Shown here: positions 53,301 to 62,592 of the stretch, piece by piece | How the letters are laid out: each line of letters starts with the position of its first letter | Numbering within the stretch: the first letter of the stretch is position 1 | Assembly: GCF_016865235.1 (NCBI RefSeq) | Contig: NZ_CP064030.1 | Span: 4,030,001 to 4,094,000, forward strand | DNA length: 64,000 bases | From: Dyella caseinilytica | GTDB taxonomy: Bacteria > Pseudomonadota > Gammaproteobacteria > Xanthomonadales > Rhodanobacteraceae | Reading direction: 5' to 3' | Program-made: the position numbers and the translations under genes | Notes under the pieces: generated by a model | What the model was told of the DNA's origin: nothing | Database searches by the model: none | The model's input: only the letters and a program-made list of their open reading frames with translations

Positions 53301-56300
53301 CAGCCGGTGTCGCACCAGCGTAGGTGTAGTTTGTGCCGTTGATCATGCCACCAGCCGTCGGCACCGCAGCCGCTGTGACGATTGAGCCTTGACCCAACGC
53401 AACATTAGATCCGCTCAATCCGCTGCCGATGCTTGCACCTTGGCCCAGCACCGTAGAACCGGCCACGCCGTTGTCGGTCGCTTGATTACCTACCACCGTC
53501 GAAGCAGCACCCGTTGCCGATGCGCCGAAGCCACCGGCGGATGCGTTTGCGCCCGAGGAAACCGGTTGCGTTGCCGTTACCGAATTGTTCGAAACGAACG
53601 GGCCACTGGTGCCGTTTGTGATACTGCCCAACGCGTTATTGATACCCGTCATCGCACCACCTACGTTGTTATAGGCGGTGCCTTGAATCGTGTACGACGG
53701 CGCGCTGATCGCACCGGTCGTGTTGTTGTAGGTGGCACCGCCGCCGAAATTGGTGGCTACGCTGCCACCCAGAGCTGTCACCTGTCCACCGAGCGCTGTG
53801 ATTGCACTATCGGCCGCAAACAACTGGCTACCGTTGACGGCATTGGTGCTGGTTGCCGTGACCTGGCCCGCTGCAACATTGGCGATCTGACGTTCACTAC
53901 CCGCCACACCAACACTCACCACACCAGCCGGTATTGCCCCAGCGTAGGTATAACTTGTGCCGTTGATCGTACCACTGGCCGTGGGTACGGCTGCGGCCGT
54001 GACGGTCGAGCCTTGACCAAGTGCGACATTCGAACCGGTCAATCCGCTAGCGATGCTCGCAGCCTGACCCAACACGGTGGAATTGGCGACACCGTTGTCC
54101 GTCGCTTGATTACCAACCACTGTTGAAGCCGCGCCGGTAGCCGATGCACCAAAGCCTCCGGCAGATGCGTTGGCGCCTGAGGAAACCGGTTGCGTTGCTG
54201 TCACCGAATTGTTGGAGACAAACGGACCGGCCGTGCCGCTGGTGAGGCTGGTCAGCGTCGTGTTAACGCCGGCCATCGCACTTCCTACATTGTTATAGGG
54301 AGTGCCTTCAATGGTGTACGTCGGTGCACTGATCGCGCCCGTCGTGCTGTTGTAAGTGGCGCCACCACCAAGATTGGTGGCCATGCTGCCGCCCAAAGTC
54401 GTCACCTGTCCACCAAGCATGGTGATTGCGCTATCGGCTGCAAACAACTGGCTACCGTTGACGGCATTGGTGCTGATTGCCGTGACCTGACCTGCCGCAA
54501 CATTGGTGATCTGTCGTTCACTACCGGCCACACCCACGCTCACCACACCGGCCGGTGTTGCACCTGCGTAGGTATAACTTGTGCCGTTGATCGTGCCACT
54601 GGCCGTGGGTACGGCTGCGGCACTAACGATTGAGCCCTGGCCTAGCGCGACATTTGAACCCGTCAATCCGCTGGCGATGCTCGCAGCCCGACCCAACACG
54701 GTGGAGTTGGCCACGCCGTTGTCGGTCGCTTGATTACCGACCACCGTCGACGCCGCACCCGTAGCCGATGCGCCGAAGCCACCGGCCGCAGCGTTCGCAC
54801 CCGACGACACCGGCGTTGTTGCGGTTACCGAATTGTTGGAAACAAACGGGCCGGCCGTGCCACTGGTGATGCTGCTCAGTGCGTTATTGATGCCCGTCAT
54901 CGCACCACCTACGTTGTTATAGGCCGTACCTTGAATCGTGTATGACGGCGCGCTGATCGCGCCAGTCGTGCTGTTGTAGGTAGCGCCGCCTCCAAAATTG
55001 GTCGCCACACTGCTACCCAAGCTGGTGACCTGGCCTCCGACCGTGGTGATGGCACTATCCGCGGCAAACAATTGACTGCCATTGATAGCGTCGGTGCTGG
55101 TAGCCGTTACTCGACCAGCAGCCACATTGGTGATCTGCCGTTCGCTGCCCACTGCGCCGACACTGACGACGCTGGTGGGCGTGGTACCGGCGTAGCTGTA
55201 CGTCGTGCCATTGATCGTGCCCGATGCTGTCGGGTTAGCTGCCGCCGTCACCGAGTTCGAACCCAGTGCCACGTCATTGGGATTGTTCGCGGTCGCGCCG
55301 GAGCCCAAGGCAACACCATCGGCCGCCACAGCATTGGCCGTGTCACCCATGGCAAGCGACCCTACTCCCGACGCACTCGATGTATTACCCAACGCTACCG
55401 AACCTTGGCCCGTCGCCGTGTTGGTATTGCCAAGCGCCACCGCGCCTTGACCATTGGCCGTGTTGTTGGCGCCCATCGCCACGGCACCCGTGCCGGTTGC
55501 CGTGTTGGGATCACCAATAGCCACTGCGCCATTACCAGTCACCGTCTCCTGACTGCCGATAGCCACCGCGCCCGTACCGCTGACTACACTCGACTTGTAA
55601 CCAATGGCCGTGGCACCCGTGCCTGCTGCGGCAGCGACCGAATCTGTATTGCCAATGGCTACCGTCGAAGCCGCATTGGCTATCGAGCCATTGCCACCGG
55701 CGAAGGAACTACCGCCAATCGCCTGAGCGCCGTTGCCAATCGCCGTATCACTCGTCACGGTGCCCGCCGAAACACCTGCCACCGCACTCAGACCGATCGC
55801 AACATCGCCAGTGTTATAAGACGCCGCACCACCTGTCGAAGCGAAGCCTCCAGTACCTCCGCCGATTGCCACGGAACCGTTGCCCGCTGCCGTGGCGCCT
55901 TGACCCATAGCGATCGCCCCGGCACCACTTGATGTGGTCTGCCGGCCCACGGCTATCGACGTTAGATTCGACGCCGTTGCGGAATTGCCCACCGCGAAGG
56001 AGCCATCGCCCGAAGCTGTTGCGGGAAAATCTGAGCGATCACTTATGGCGGTGGCGTTGGCCGCTGTGACAGTAGCTCCGGCACCCAACGCCGTTCCCGT
56101 GCTCGTGGACGTGGCATCGTAGCCGACAGCGGTACCCCCTCCCGAGTTTGTAAGGCTGCCGATAGCAGTACCACCTGGCGCCGTCGCACCATTGCCGATA
56201 GCGAGTGCACTGCTGCCGGACGCCGTCGAGCCATTGCCGATAGCGACAGCGCTGGTGCCGGTCGCACTCGCCGCGGTTGCCGCGGCGCTGTTGCCGCCAA

Positions 56301-57237
56301 TGGCAACGGAATCGGTACCACTCGCGGTAGCGTAACTGCCACCTGCAAACGAATAGCTACCGTTCGCCACCGTGTTATTGCCAATCGCCGTGTCGTTCAC
56401 GCCGGTTCCGCCCGAGACGCCGGCCACGGCACCCGCGCCAAGCGCGGTGTCATTCGTGTTGTAGGCAAAGGTGTTGTAGCCACCGGCTAGCGATTGAGTA
56501 CCTATGGCGCTCGTGGAGAACCCCACGGCAGTGCTGCTCGTACCGCTGGCCGTCGAGGTGGGGCCAATGGCAACGGCATTTGAACTGCCGGTAGCGAGAG
56601 CAGCATTGCCGATGGCAACGCTGCCGGTACCGCTCGCGGTGGTCACCGTGGAAGTCGCGGTGGTGGCGCCGCCAATCGCGATCGATTGTGCACCCGATGC
56701 GTTCGCATTGAATCCTCCGGCAAAGCTGCCCTGACCTGTTGCCTTGTCTTGAAGACCTAATGCGGTTGCCCATTGCGCCGCTGTCGTGCCCAGACCGAAT
56801 GCGGTACCGCCGGCACCCGTCACCGTGGTGTAGAAACCGTAGAGTGTCGCGCCTACATTGCCTCCGGCACTCGCCGAGCATCCGGCTACCAACGAGTAAT
56901 AGCCATTCCCATCCACTTGGGCCCTATTGACGTAGCTCGTCACGCCGTCCGGGCCTGTCCCACCATTCGTTCCATTGCCGCCGCATGCGGATCCGCCGTT
57001 GGTTGAAATCGTGCTCGCACGACTGGTGGTCGATGACAGTGACAACACCAACATCGCAAGCAACGTCATGCTCGAATACATCCTATTGCGAGCGGCATGT
57101 ACCTTGACTTGGTCACGCTCAGCGTTGCGGCGGCGTATTGTCGAGGAACTGGATCGACGACGCGACGACGCGAGCTCGGAGACCAAGACAAGCGCGTTGC
57201 GAGTTCGATTCCAAACGAGACGATAGATGCGATTCAT
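50287..57237 (-). CDS. Giant YadA-like trimeric autotransporter adhesin
   Basis: 2316 residues from ATG 57237, preceded by GGAGAGGG. The start carries an extended signal peptide region (MNRIYRLVWNRTRNALVLVS) and a hydrophobic core ending near residue 74. Head repeats of the SVAIGxxxxAxGxxS type cover about 120-700 and 1340-1660; neck/stalk modules ending in ERQITNVAAG and DAVN-SQL alternate with them. Residues about 712-1335 are three 208-residue tandem copies, and a fourth divergent copy lies near 1667-1874. The last 80 residues (from about 2235) form the YadA anchor that makes a trimeric outer-membrane barrel. Likely used in adhesion, biofilm or host contact. Confidence 0.95.
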   Translation of the reverse strand: MNRIYRLVWNRTRNALVLVSELASSRRRSSSSTIRRRNAERDQVKVHAARNRMYSSMTLLAMLVLSLSSTTSRASTISTNGGSACGGNGTNGGTGPDGVTSYVNRAQVDGNGYYSLVAGCSASAGGNVGATLYGFYTTVTGAGGTAFGLGTTAAQWATALGLQDKATGQGSFAGGFNANASGAQSIAIGGATTATSTVTTASGTGSVAIGNAALATGSSNAVAIGPTSTASGTSSTAVGFSTSAIGTQSLAGGYNTFAYNTNDTALGAGAVAGVSGGTGVNDTAIGNNTVANGSYSFAGGSYATASGTDSVAIGGNSAAATAASATGTSAVAIGNGSTASGSSALAIGNGATAPGGTAIGSLTNSGGGTAVGYDATSTSTGTALGAGATVTAANATAISDRSDFPATASGDGSFAVGNSATASNLTSIAVGRQTTSSGAGAIAMGQGATAAGNGSVAIGGGTGGFASTGGAASYNTGDVAIGLSAVAGVSAGTVTSDTAIGNGAQAIGGSSFAGGNGSIANAASTVAIGNTDSVAAAAGTGATAIGYKSSVVSGTGAVAIGSQETVTGNGAVAIGDPNTATGTGAVAMGANNTANGQGAVALGNTNTATGQGSVALGNTSSASGVGSLAMGDTANAVAADGVALGSGATANNPNDVALGSNSVTAAANPTASGTINGTTYSYAGTTPTSVVSVGAVGSERQITNVAAGRVTATSTDAINGSQLFAADSAITTVGGQVTSLGSSVATNFGGGATYNSTTGAISAPSYTIQGTAYNNVGGAMTGINNALSSITSGTAGPFVSNNSVTATTPVSSGANAAAGGFGASATGAASTVVGNQATDNGVANSTVLGRAASIASGLTGSNVALGQGSIVSAAAVPTASGTINGTSYTYAGATPAGVVSVGVAGSERQITNVAAGQVTAISTNAVNGSQLFAADSAITMLGGQVTTLGGSMATNLGGGATYNSTTGAISAPTYTIEGTPYNNVGSAMAGVNTTLTSLTSGTAGPFVSNNSVTATQPVSSGANASAGGFGASATGAASTVVGNQATDNGVANSTVLGQAASIASGLTGSNVALGQGSTVTAAAVPTASGTINGTSYTYAGAIPAGVVSVGVAGSERQIANVAAGQVTATSTNAVNGSQLFAADSAITALGGQVTALGGSVATNFGGGATYNNTTGAISAPSYTIQGTAYNNVGGAMTGINNALGSITNGTSGPFVSNNSVTATQPVSSGANASAGGFGASATGAASTVVGNQATDNGVAGSTVLGQGASIGSGLSGSNVALGQGSIVTAAAVPTAGGMINGTNYTYAGATPAGVVSVGVAGSERQITNVAAGQVTATSTNAVNGSQLFATNTAITSVGGQVTNLGSSMATNLGGGATYNSTTGAVTAPTYTVQGNTYNNVGSALSSINSALTGGGVMYFHVNSTLADSSAVGTNSMAIGPEADAYGNGSIAQGMSAVAGLSGSSSSVVNDVAIGNGAQATGGSSIALGNSANANAAGAIAIGQTATATGGQAVSIGVGNNASGNGAVAIGDPNAATGTGAVAMGASNTANDQGAVALGNTNTATGEGSVALGNASSASGAGSLAMGNTANAVAANGVALGSGATATNANDVALGSNSVTAAPNPTASGTVNGTTYNYAGATPTSVVSVGAVGSERQITNVAAGQVTASSTDAVNGSQLFAADTAITSVGGQVTNLGTSMATNLGGGATYNSTTGAVSAPAYTIDGTTYNNVGGAMTGINNALSSITSGTGGPFVSDNSVTTTKPVSSGANASAGGFGASATGAASTVVGNQATDNGVADSTVLGQGASVTAGVSGSNVALGQGSIAATGAQSAYTAFGLTPTQTSAGEVSVGTSTAQRKITNVAAGSAATDAVNVSQLEGAGSNLGGSIANLFGGTAAYDSTTGMVTGGFSYAGNTYSNVQSLFNAITGGSTAAGIKYFHANSTSPDSSATGTNSVAVGPSATSSGADGIAIGNGAAASNANSIALGAGSATSVGAQAGYTGAYMTTTSNSVGEVSVGSAGNTRQITNVAPGSASTDAVNVSQLQAGVNSAVTTADNYTNQAIANISSSGSGGSSAFKSDEAGAAVATGSKSAAGGGGASATGNDSTAIGDSSSATADNSVALGEGSVANQANTVSVGAAGDTRQVVNVAAGTQSTDAVNVSQLQAAQASTVQYDTASNGSVDYQSVTLDNGGAPATIHNVAAGIAPTDAVNVSQLNAGIQSAENWAENYSDRQIQTVNNRANAGVAAAIAAAGLPQAYRPNQNAASVAFGSFHGEAGIAVGLSTISESGRFIYKLNATEDTRGDGSVSVGAAMVW
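53231..55103 (-). repeat. Three 624-bp tandem repeats in the adhesin gene
   Basis: The marker GCCGTGACC or its equivalent recurs at 53231, 53855, 54479 and 55103, an exact 624-bp period (208 codons). Units are nearly identical over long stretches. A fourth, more divergent unit lies at about 51620-52238, separated by a head block of about 990 bp. Confidence 0.9.
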
Positions 57238-57626
57238 AGGATTACCCTCTCCATGAAACATGCACGTAGGTGACACACGTGCAGCGGGATCGGGTCGCAC
57301 CAAGTGTGCAGTTCCCGGGGAGGGTTCCATTGAAGCGAGCATGATCTTGCCCGGATAAACCAATCCGGCAATGCTCAAAGCCGATTCGGCAAAGCGATAG
57401 GCAAATGCGGAAGACACCTACACATATGCGGCAACAATGCATGAGCGTCGGTGCGATGCATTGAGATCATCGTCCGCAGGAAGGTTATGGCGAGTCGTTC
57501 GTCCCGAGATTTTCCAGCCTAAAATTCGCGATTAGTGAAAGGCACCACGACCCGTGACAAGCGGCCGATTCTCTTCGAGGAAGTTGACTACAAAGGCACT
57601 ACACACTCGTAGCTATCGGTAAAGCA
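57238..57626. other. Upstream region of the adhesin gene
   Basis: 389 bases between the adhesin ATG and the AraC-type stop. It has an inverted repeat AATGCAT-N13-ATGCATT at 57436-57462, about 200 bases upstream of the adhesin ATG, with arm centres 20 bp apart; it may bind a dimeric regulator. No promoter boxes are certain. Confidence 0.5.
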
Positions 57627-58619
57627 TCACGCTTCGCCAGCATCCGAAATACGTAATGGTGTACGCATGAGCGTGTCATGCGGCAATTCGCCAAACATAT
57701 GGTGATAGTTGTCAGCGAAACGCGAGAGATCCCATAGACCGCAACTTAACGCCACCGACTTCACCGAGCGCCGCCCCACATCGGCCCGCGACAAACCACG
57801 GCACGCCGTGCACAGACGTAGCATGGAAAGATAGCGATAGGGCGAGACACCAAGAAGGTCATTGAAGGCATAGCGCAATGCGCGCTCGCTTGCGCCCGCG
57901 ACCATGCACAATTCACTGAGGTAAATATCGTGCCGGATATTGGCGCGCATGAAATGCTCGACGCGCTGAAGTATCCGATAGTGCGTATGGCGGCCGCGCG
58001 AATAGCTAGGCCGGTCTTCGGATTGCGCCGCCAGGCAAACTTCCAAGTGTTCGCCAAGCAGCAACCGGGCCTCATCCCCGTTCAATGGGGACGACTGCGA
58101 ATGGCCATAAAACAGTCGGCGATAGGTTTGCTCGTAATGCTCACGCAATGCATTGCCGCCCTGGCCGGACAAACGGAATAGCGAGAGCATGCGAGATGGA
58201 AGCTCTACACTGTAGGGCTCTTGCTCGCTGAATTTCTCCTTCAGGTCGTTCAGCCGCACCAGAATTACACTGAGCCGCGTCTGCGCAGCCAACTTGAACT
58301 CACTGATACCTTCGGGCAACACCGTAAATGCCATGCCCGCTTCAAGTGCTGTGCCATGGCACCAGCTTCCCTTCTGCGTGTCGTGGATATATCCGAGCAG
58401 GCACCATTCAGCCGGCAACGCGAAACGGCCACGAAATGAAAAGCCCGTCGTGCCACTGCAGAACATGGCCTGTTGTGTTGCGTGGGATTCGAAATACGCA
58501 CACGGCTTACCGGGATCGAGCGGCATGATCTCCATGTCACAAACTCTGAGCACGCTGCACAGAGTCATGAGATCACATGCCTTCAATCCCTCATTGCACG
58601 CATCGTTGACGGCCGTCAT
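57627..58619 (-). CDS. AraC-family transcriptional regulator
   Basis: 330 residues from ATG 58619 (GGTGG upstream); an ATG at 58643 or the full frame to 58739 is possible. N-terminal cupin-like sensing domain, then the double HTH at about 225-325 (ILQRVEHFMRANIRHDIYLS, ERALRYAFNDLLGVSPYRYL, VALSCGLWDLSRFADNYHH). It lies just upstream of the YadA-like gene on the same strand and may control it (inference). Confidence 0.85.
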   Translation of the reverse strand: MTAVNDACNEGLKACDLMTLCSVLRVCDMEIMPLDPGKPCAYFESHATQQAMFCSGTTGFSFRGRFALPAEWCLLGYIHDTQKGSWCHGTALEAGMAFTVLPEGISEFKLAAQTRLSVILVRLNDLKEKFSEQEPYSVELPSRMLSLFRLSGQGGNALREHYEQTYRRLFYGHSQSSPLNGDEARLLLGEHLEVCLAAQSEDRPSYSRGRHTHYRILQRVEHFMRANIRHDIYLSELCMVAGASERALRYAFNDLLGVSPYRYLSMLRLCTACRGLSRADVGRRSVKSVALSCGLWDLSRFADNYHHMFGELPHDTLMRTPLRISDAGEA

Positions 58620-59008
58620 CTGCACAAACCACCCCCGTGGCATGTAAGCAAAAAGCGGAGTTACCGTCGACCAGCCCGAAACAAAGCATCGGTATGTATT
58701 GGAACACTGCGCCTGGCATGGTATGCACATATTCGGCAAATAGCACTCGGCGGGGACACATTCACGATCGCCCGTCTGTTTGCAGCGGGCACCCAGCCGT
58801 ATTTTGTGTGACGGAAGTGTTCAGGATCCGTGAATCACGCCGCTCACTATCGTGGCTCAAACACAGTGACATCTGGTTTTGGCCTTCTAGAAGCCTAAGC
58901 CACCAGCACCGCCCACTGCGCCAGGACAAACCTCACCCTACAGAGGTCGACTGAACGCTGCCACAGGGTCAGTTCGACGTCGTCATTTCCGCTGCATGCC
59001 GGATCTCG

Positions 59009-59932
59009 CTAAGCCGCTGCTTCACCACGCTTTAGCTGCGGTATTTGCTGGCAATACGCATCAGCCTCTTCAAGCAGCCATTCGCGAAACGTGCTCATGC
59101 CACGATGATCTTCCGAGCGCGGCGGGTAAACGAGGTAATACGCCTCCGGCTCGGCGACGGGCAAGTAACGGTCGCCCAGTACCACCAATCTGCCTGCGTC
59201 GATCAGCGACTTGGACGTCACCAGACGGCCCATCGCCACGCCAAGCCCTTCAAGCGCGGCATGACGCAAGGCGTCCACCGTGTCCACATGCGCTACATAG
59301 CGACGAGGCAACTTGCCGCCGTAGTGGGCAAACCAATCGTTCCAGCGATTGTTCGGGTTGGGGTCGCCGAGCAATGGCCAACTCGCGAGGTCGAGCGGGT
59401 CGGCACCAGCCATGCGTTCGACCAGCTCCGGTGCCGCCACCGGAGCGATCCATTCTCCAAACAGGCGTTCACTGCGCAGCCCCTGCCATGCGCCTTTTCC
59501 GTAGCGAACGGCGGCGTCCACCGCTTCCCGTTCGAAATTCACCAGTGCGGAACTCGACTGCAGATTGAGCTCCAACTCCGGATGTCCGGCAAGCAGGCGG
59601 GGTAAGCGCGGCATAAGCCAGCTGGAGATGATGCCGGGACTGGCACTGAGGGTAAGCGCGTCATGACGCCGCTCGCGGTAACGCGACAATGCGTGTTCGA
59701 TGCCGTCGAAATGTTCGCCGACGGCTTCGAGCAGGCCGCAACCTTCAACGGTCAAGGTCACGCCGCGAGGACCACGTTCGAAGAGGCGTCGCTCAAGCCG
59801 GTCTTCCAGCTGGCGCATCTGATGACTCAGCGCGCTGACGGTAAGGTTGGCCTGCGCGGCAGCGCGCGACAGATTACCCAGTCGCGCCACTTGTACGAAT
59901 TGCTGCAAAAGACTGAGTGGAACCCTGCTCAT
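59009..59932 (-). CDS. LysR-family regulator, GcvA-like
   Basis: 307 residues. HTH FVQVARLGNLSRAAAQANLT then VSALSHQMRQLEDRLERRLF; effector domain with WLMPRLPRLLAGHPELELNL. GcvA-type members often control a divergent gene. Here the 60-residue ORF and the aldo/keto reductase are divergent and are candidate targets. Confidence 0.92.
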   Translation of the reverse strand: MSRVPLSLLQQFVQVARLGNLSRAAAQANLTVSALSHQMRQLEDRLERRLFERGPRGVTLTVEGCGLLEAVGEHFDGIEHALSRYRERRHDALTLSASPGIISSWLMPRLPRLLAGHPELELNLQSSSALVNFEREAVDAAVRYGKGAWQGLRSERLFGEWIAPVAAPELVERMAGADPLDLASWPLLGDPNPNNRWNDWFAHYGGKLPRRYVAHVDTVDALRHAALEGLGVAMGRLVTSKSLIDAGRLVVLGDRYLPVAEPEAYYLVYPPRSEDHRGMSTFREWLLEEADAYCQQIPQLKRGEAAA

Positions 59933-60031
59933 CTTGAATATCCCTCAAACCTGCCTTGTAAATATATCGCTTTTGCCTGCCAGGGACCCCCATTACCTTG
60001 AGCACACCCCAACACCGATCAGGAACCCGCC

Positions 60032-60214
60032 ATGCGTTCGCCATGGGTCGATTTGCTGTTCCTTCATGGCCATGCCACCCCTACCAAGCTGGCATGGCGC
60101 CCGGATGCGCCGGCCTGTCGCTGCAAGACTGGGCAGGTGGAAGTGGACGTCGCCCAATTGCCGTTGCCCACTTGCACGGAACACCAGCCGGACTGCACCC
60201 CCAGCCCGGCTTGA
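60032..60214 (+). CDS. Putative small protein of 60 residues
   Basis: ATG 60032 is preceded by AGGAACCCGCC, a good ribosome site, and the frame ends at 60214. The N-terminus MRSPWVDLLFLHGH is amphipathic, and the rest has four cysteines (CRC, CTEHQPDC). I recognise no function. The position between a divergent LysR and an aldo/keto reductase gene suggests joint control with the latter. Confidence 0.5.
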   Translation: MRSPWVDLLFLHGHATPTKLAWRPDAPACRCKTGQVEVDVAQLPLPTCTEHQPDCTPSPA

Positions 60215-60296
60215 TTACGGCTGACAGGGACCTACCTCGGAGAGATCATGTGCTGAAACCCCGGCACATCCATCCCCGCCATTCGAGGATCTCTCC

Positions 60297-61247
60297 ATGC
60301 AGCACCGTCAACTGGGCCGCTCCAGCCTTTCCGTCGCTCCCCTCGCCTTCGGCGGCAACGTGTTCGGCTGGAGCGTGGACGAACAACGTTCCTTTGAACT
60401 GCTCGATGCCTTCGTCGACGCCGGCTTCAATCTGATCGATACCGCAGATGTCTATTCCGCATGGGCTCCCGGCAATCGCGGCGGCGAATCGGAAACCATC
60501 ATCGGCAAGTGGCTCAAGCGCAGCGGCAAGCGCGACAAGGTGGTCATCGCCACCAAAGTCGGCAAATGGGTGGAGCACACCGGCCTCTCGCCCATGAACA
60601 TTCACGAAGCGGTTGAAGGTTCGCTCCAGCGCCTGCAGACCGATCGTATCGATCTGTATCAATCGCATGCGGACGATGCCACGGTGCCTTTGAGCGAAAC
60701 GCTCGGCGCTTTCGCGCGCCTGATCGAGCAAGGCAAGGTACGCGTCATCGGCGCCTCCAACTACAACGCCGACCGATTCGCCGAGGCGCTGAAAGTATCG
60801 AAGGAACACAACCTGCCGCGCTACGAAAGCCTGCAACCGGAATACAACCTGGTCAGCCGCAGCAGCTATGAGAAAGAACTGGAGCCGTTGATCCGCGAGG
60901 AAGGCATTGGCGTGATCAACTACTACGCGCTCGCCAGCGGCTTCCTGAGCGGCAAGTATCGCAGCGACGCGGATCTGGCCAAGAGCCATGCACGTGGCGG
61001 TTCAGTGAAAAAGTACCTCAATCCCAAGGGATTGAAGGTGCTCGCCGCACTGGACGAGATTGCCGCAGCACACAAGGCGACACCTGCACAAGTCGCACTG
61101 GCATGGTTGATGACCCGCCCTGGCATTACCGCGCCCATTGCCAGCGCGACCAGCGTTGAACAACTGCAGGAGCTTTTCGGCGCGGCAAAATTGTCGCTGA
61201 CACCGAATGAAGTTGCCGCGCTCGATGACGCCAGCATAGGTTTCTGA
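60297..61247 (+). CDS. Aldo/keto reductase
   Basis: 316 residues. Full AKR pattern: LGRSSLSVAPLAFGGNVFGW, the catalytic Asp/Tyr in IDTADVYS, Lys in VIATKVGKW and His in DLYQSHADD; the NADPH site is near GVINYYALASGFLSG. It reduces aldehydes or ketones in the cytosol with NADPH. It is closest to the YajO/Tas-like AKR group, and the substrate is unknown. Confidence 0.94.
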   Translation: MQHRQLGRSSLSVAPLAFGGNVFGWSVDEQRSFELLDAFVDAGFNLIDTADVYSAWAPGNRGGESETIIGKWLKRSGKRDKVVIATKVGKWVEHTGLSPMNIHEAVEGSLQRLQTDRIDLYQSHADDATVPLSETLGAFARLIEQGKVRVIGASNYNADRFAEALKVSKEHNLPRYESLQPEYNLVSRSSYEKELEPLIREEGIGVINYYALASGFLSGKYRSDADLAKSHARGGSVKKYLNPKGLKVLAALDEIAAAHKATPAQVALAWLMTRPGITAPIASATSVEQLQELFGAAKLSLTPNEVAALDDASIGF

Positions 61248-61262
61248 CATTTGCGTGGCCAA

Positions 61263-61294
61263 GCGCTACGCACCACGACCATGGTGCGTAGCGC
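61263..61294. terminator. Stem-loop between the aldo/keto reductase and GumN-like genes
   Basis: GCGCTACGCACCA (61263-61275) and TGGTGCGTAGCGC (61282-61294) are perfect 13-bp arms with a 6-base loop between convergent genes. No T-run. Confidence 0.6.
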
Positions 61295-61346
61295 GCTCAC
61301 GGCTCACAGTTGTTGCCTCTAATGCCGCCGGCGGTGAAAAGGCGCA

Positions 61347-62414
61347 TTACTTACCGGGTTCGCTCTGATCAGCTTCATTCTGCTCAAGCTCATCCGGCGA
61401 CTGCACCGTATACCCCTGGGCCTTCAGATGCGCCAAATAACCATCCGGCGCCAGGACATCGTTCATCTGCAGCACCGCAAACGTCTGCGCATTGCGGGCC
61501 AGTGCGTCCTGCGCCGCCTTAAGCCACATGTCTTCAATATGTTGCGGCAAATCGTGCAATCCGAGTTCCTGAGCGAAACCGGCATTGAGCACCGCATCCA
61601 CACAGGACTCGTAGCGGTCATTCAACGCAAAACGTTGCAAGGCGTGGATATCCCCCGTCGACCAGGCGTTCGCCCGCTGGGTCAACGCCCCCATCTCGTT
61701 CTGCACCACGTTCAAGGTCTGGTTGAAGCAGCTGACATCATGCAGGTTGGTTTGCTTGATGGATTGCAGCGCATCGCGCGGGTGTTCGATCACCAACTGA
61801 TATTTCAGCGGCACGCGCTTCACGCCGTGAGCGTCGGCCATACTCTGCACCGTTTTGCTGACATCGTTGGCGTTGGTGAGTCCGGCCTTGTCGAGCGCCT
61901 TCTTGTACAACTTCAGCGCAGCAAAGATCGGACGCCAGTATTCGATGCTGCTGTCATTGCCGAAATACTGTTGCTTCAGCACTTCCCATCGCGCGTACAT
62001 GTCCGGCGGCAGAATCTGCTGCAAGTTGGCGCCATCCGGATTCTTACGCGCGCTGTACGCCGACGGCAGCAGCATGAGCTTGCCGAAAAATCCCACGTTC
62101 GCCTTCACATCGGCCTGCGGCAATTCCAACAGCTCCTGGGAATGCGCAAGTACTTGCTCCACGTCCGCCGAATGCCACTCCATGCCCCGGGGCAGCGGCG
62201 TCAGCACACCAAGCACCCACATGACGTGATCGCCCTTGCTCACCTTCCACAGCCCCGGCCCCGGCTGCACGCCACTCACCGTCACCGCTGGCAGCAGTGG
62301 CGCGTTGGCACTTGACGATGATGGGGCGCTGCTTGACGCCGCCGGCTCTGATTGAGCCCATGCGGGCGAGATCGCAGAAAAAAACAGCAGGCCTAGAACC
62401 ATGGGGATACGCAC
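61347..62414 (-). CDS. TraB/GumN-family protein, exported
   Basis: 355 residues from GTG 62414, chosen because AGGAGC lies 8 bases upstream and the following MVLGLLFFSAISPAWAQ is a signal peptide; the frame continues to 62519. After a Ser/Ala linker, GPGLWKVSKGDHVMWVLGVL is the hallmark of the TraB/GumN fold, with LLELPQADVK and the final VLQMNDVLAP. The family contains putative metalloproteases; in Xanthomonas GumN is tied to the gum cluster, but this locus has no gum genes. Confidence 0.88.
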   Translation of the reverse strand: MRIPMVLGLLFFSAISPAWAQSEPAASSSAPSSSSANAPLLPAVTVSGVQPGPGLWKVSKGDHVMWVLGVLTPLPRGMEWHSADVEQVLAHSQELLELPQADVKANVGFFGKLMLLPSAYSARKNPDGANLQQILPPDMYARWEVLKQQYFGNDSSIEYWRPIFAALKLYKKALDKAGLTNANDVSKTVQSMADAHGVKRVPLKYQLVIEHPRDALQSIKQTNLHDVSCFNQTLNVVQNEMGALTQRANAWSTGDIHALQRFALNDRYESCVDAVLNAGFAQELGLHDLPQHIEDMWLKAAQDALARNAQTFAVLQMNDVLAPDGYLAHLKAQGYTVQSPDELEQNEADQSEPGK

Positions 62415-62546
62415 GCGTGATTGCTCCTGGATCGCCGATAAACGAAACGACAGCCACTTCATGGTTCTAAGGACCGCATGAACAGGACCACGTTCCCATA
62501 CCTGCCACAAGTCTTGCACAAGAACGTTTCACGCCATCCTCCACGA

Positions 62547-62571
62547 GAAAGGGGCCCGAAAGGCCCCTTTC
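62547..62571 (-). terminator. Terminator of icd
   Basis: GAAAGGGGCC (62547-62556) pairs with GGCCCCTTTC (62562-62571) around a 5-base loop, 22 bases after the icd stop on the minus strand. The A/T parts of the stem give the short T run of a terminator. Confidence 0.7.
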
Positions 62572-62592
62572 CGATCTAGCAACCTGCTTTAC

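Noticed and set aside
53389..54633. Plus-strand frames repeating inside the adhesin gene
   Set aside because: They repeat only because the adhesin gene does; no start signals.
53231..55103. CRISPR-like array
   Set aside because: The 624-bp period and coding continuity are those of protein repeats; there are no short repeats with unique spacers.
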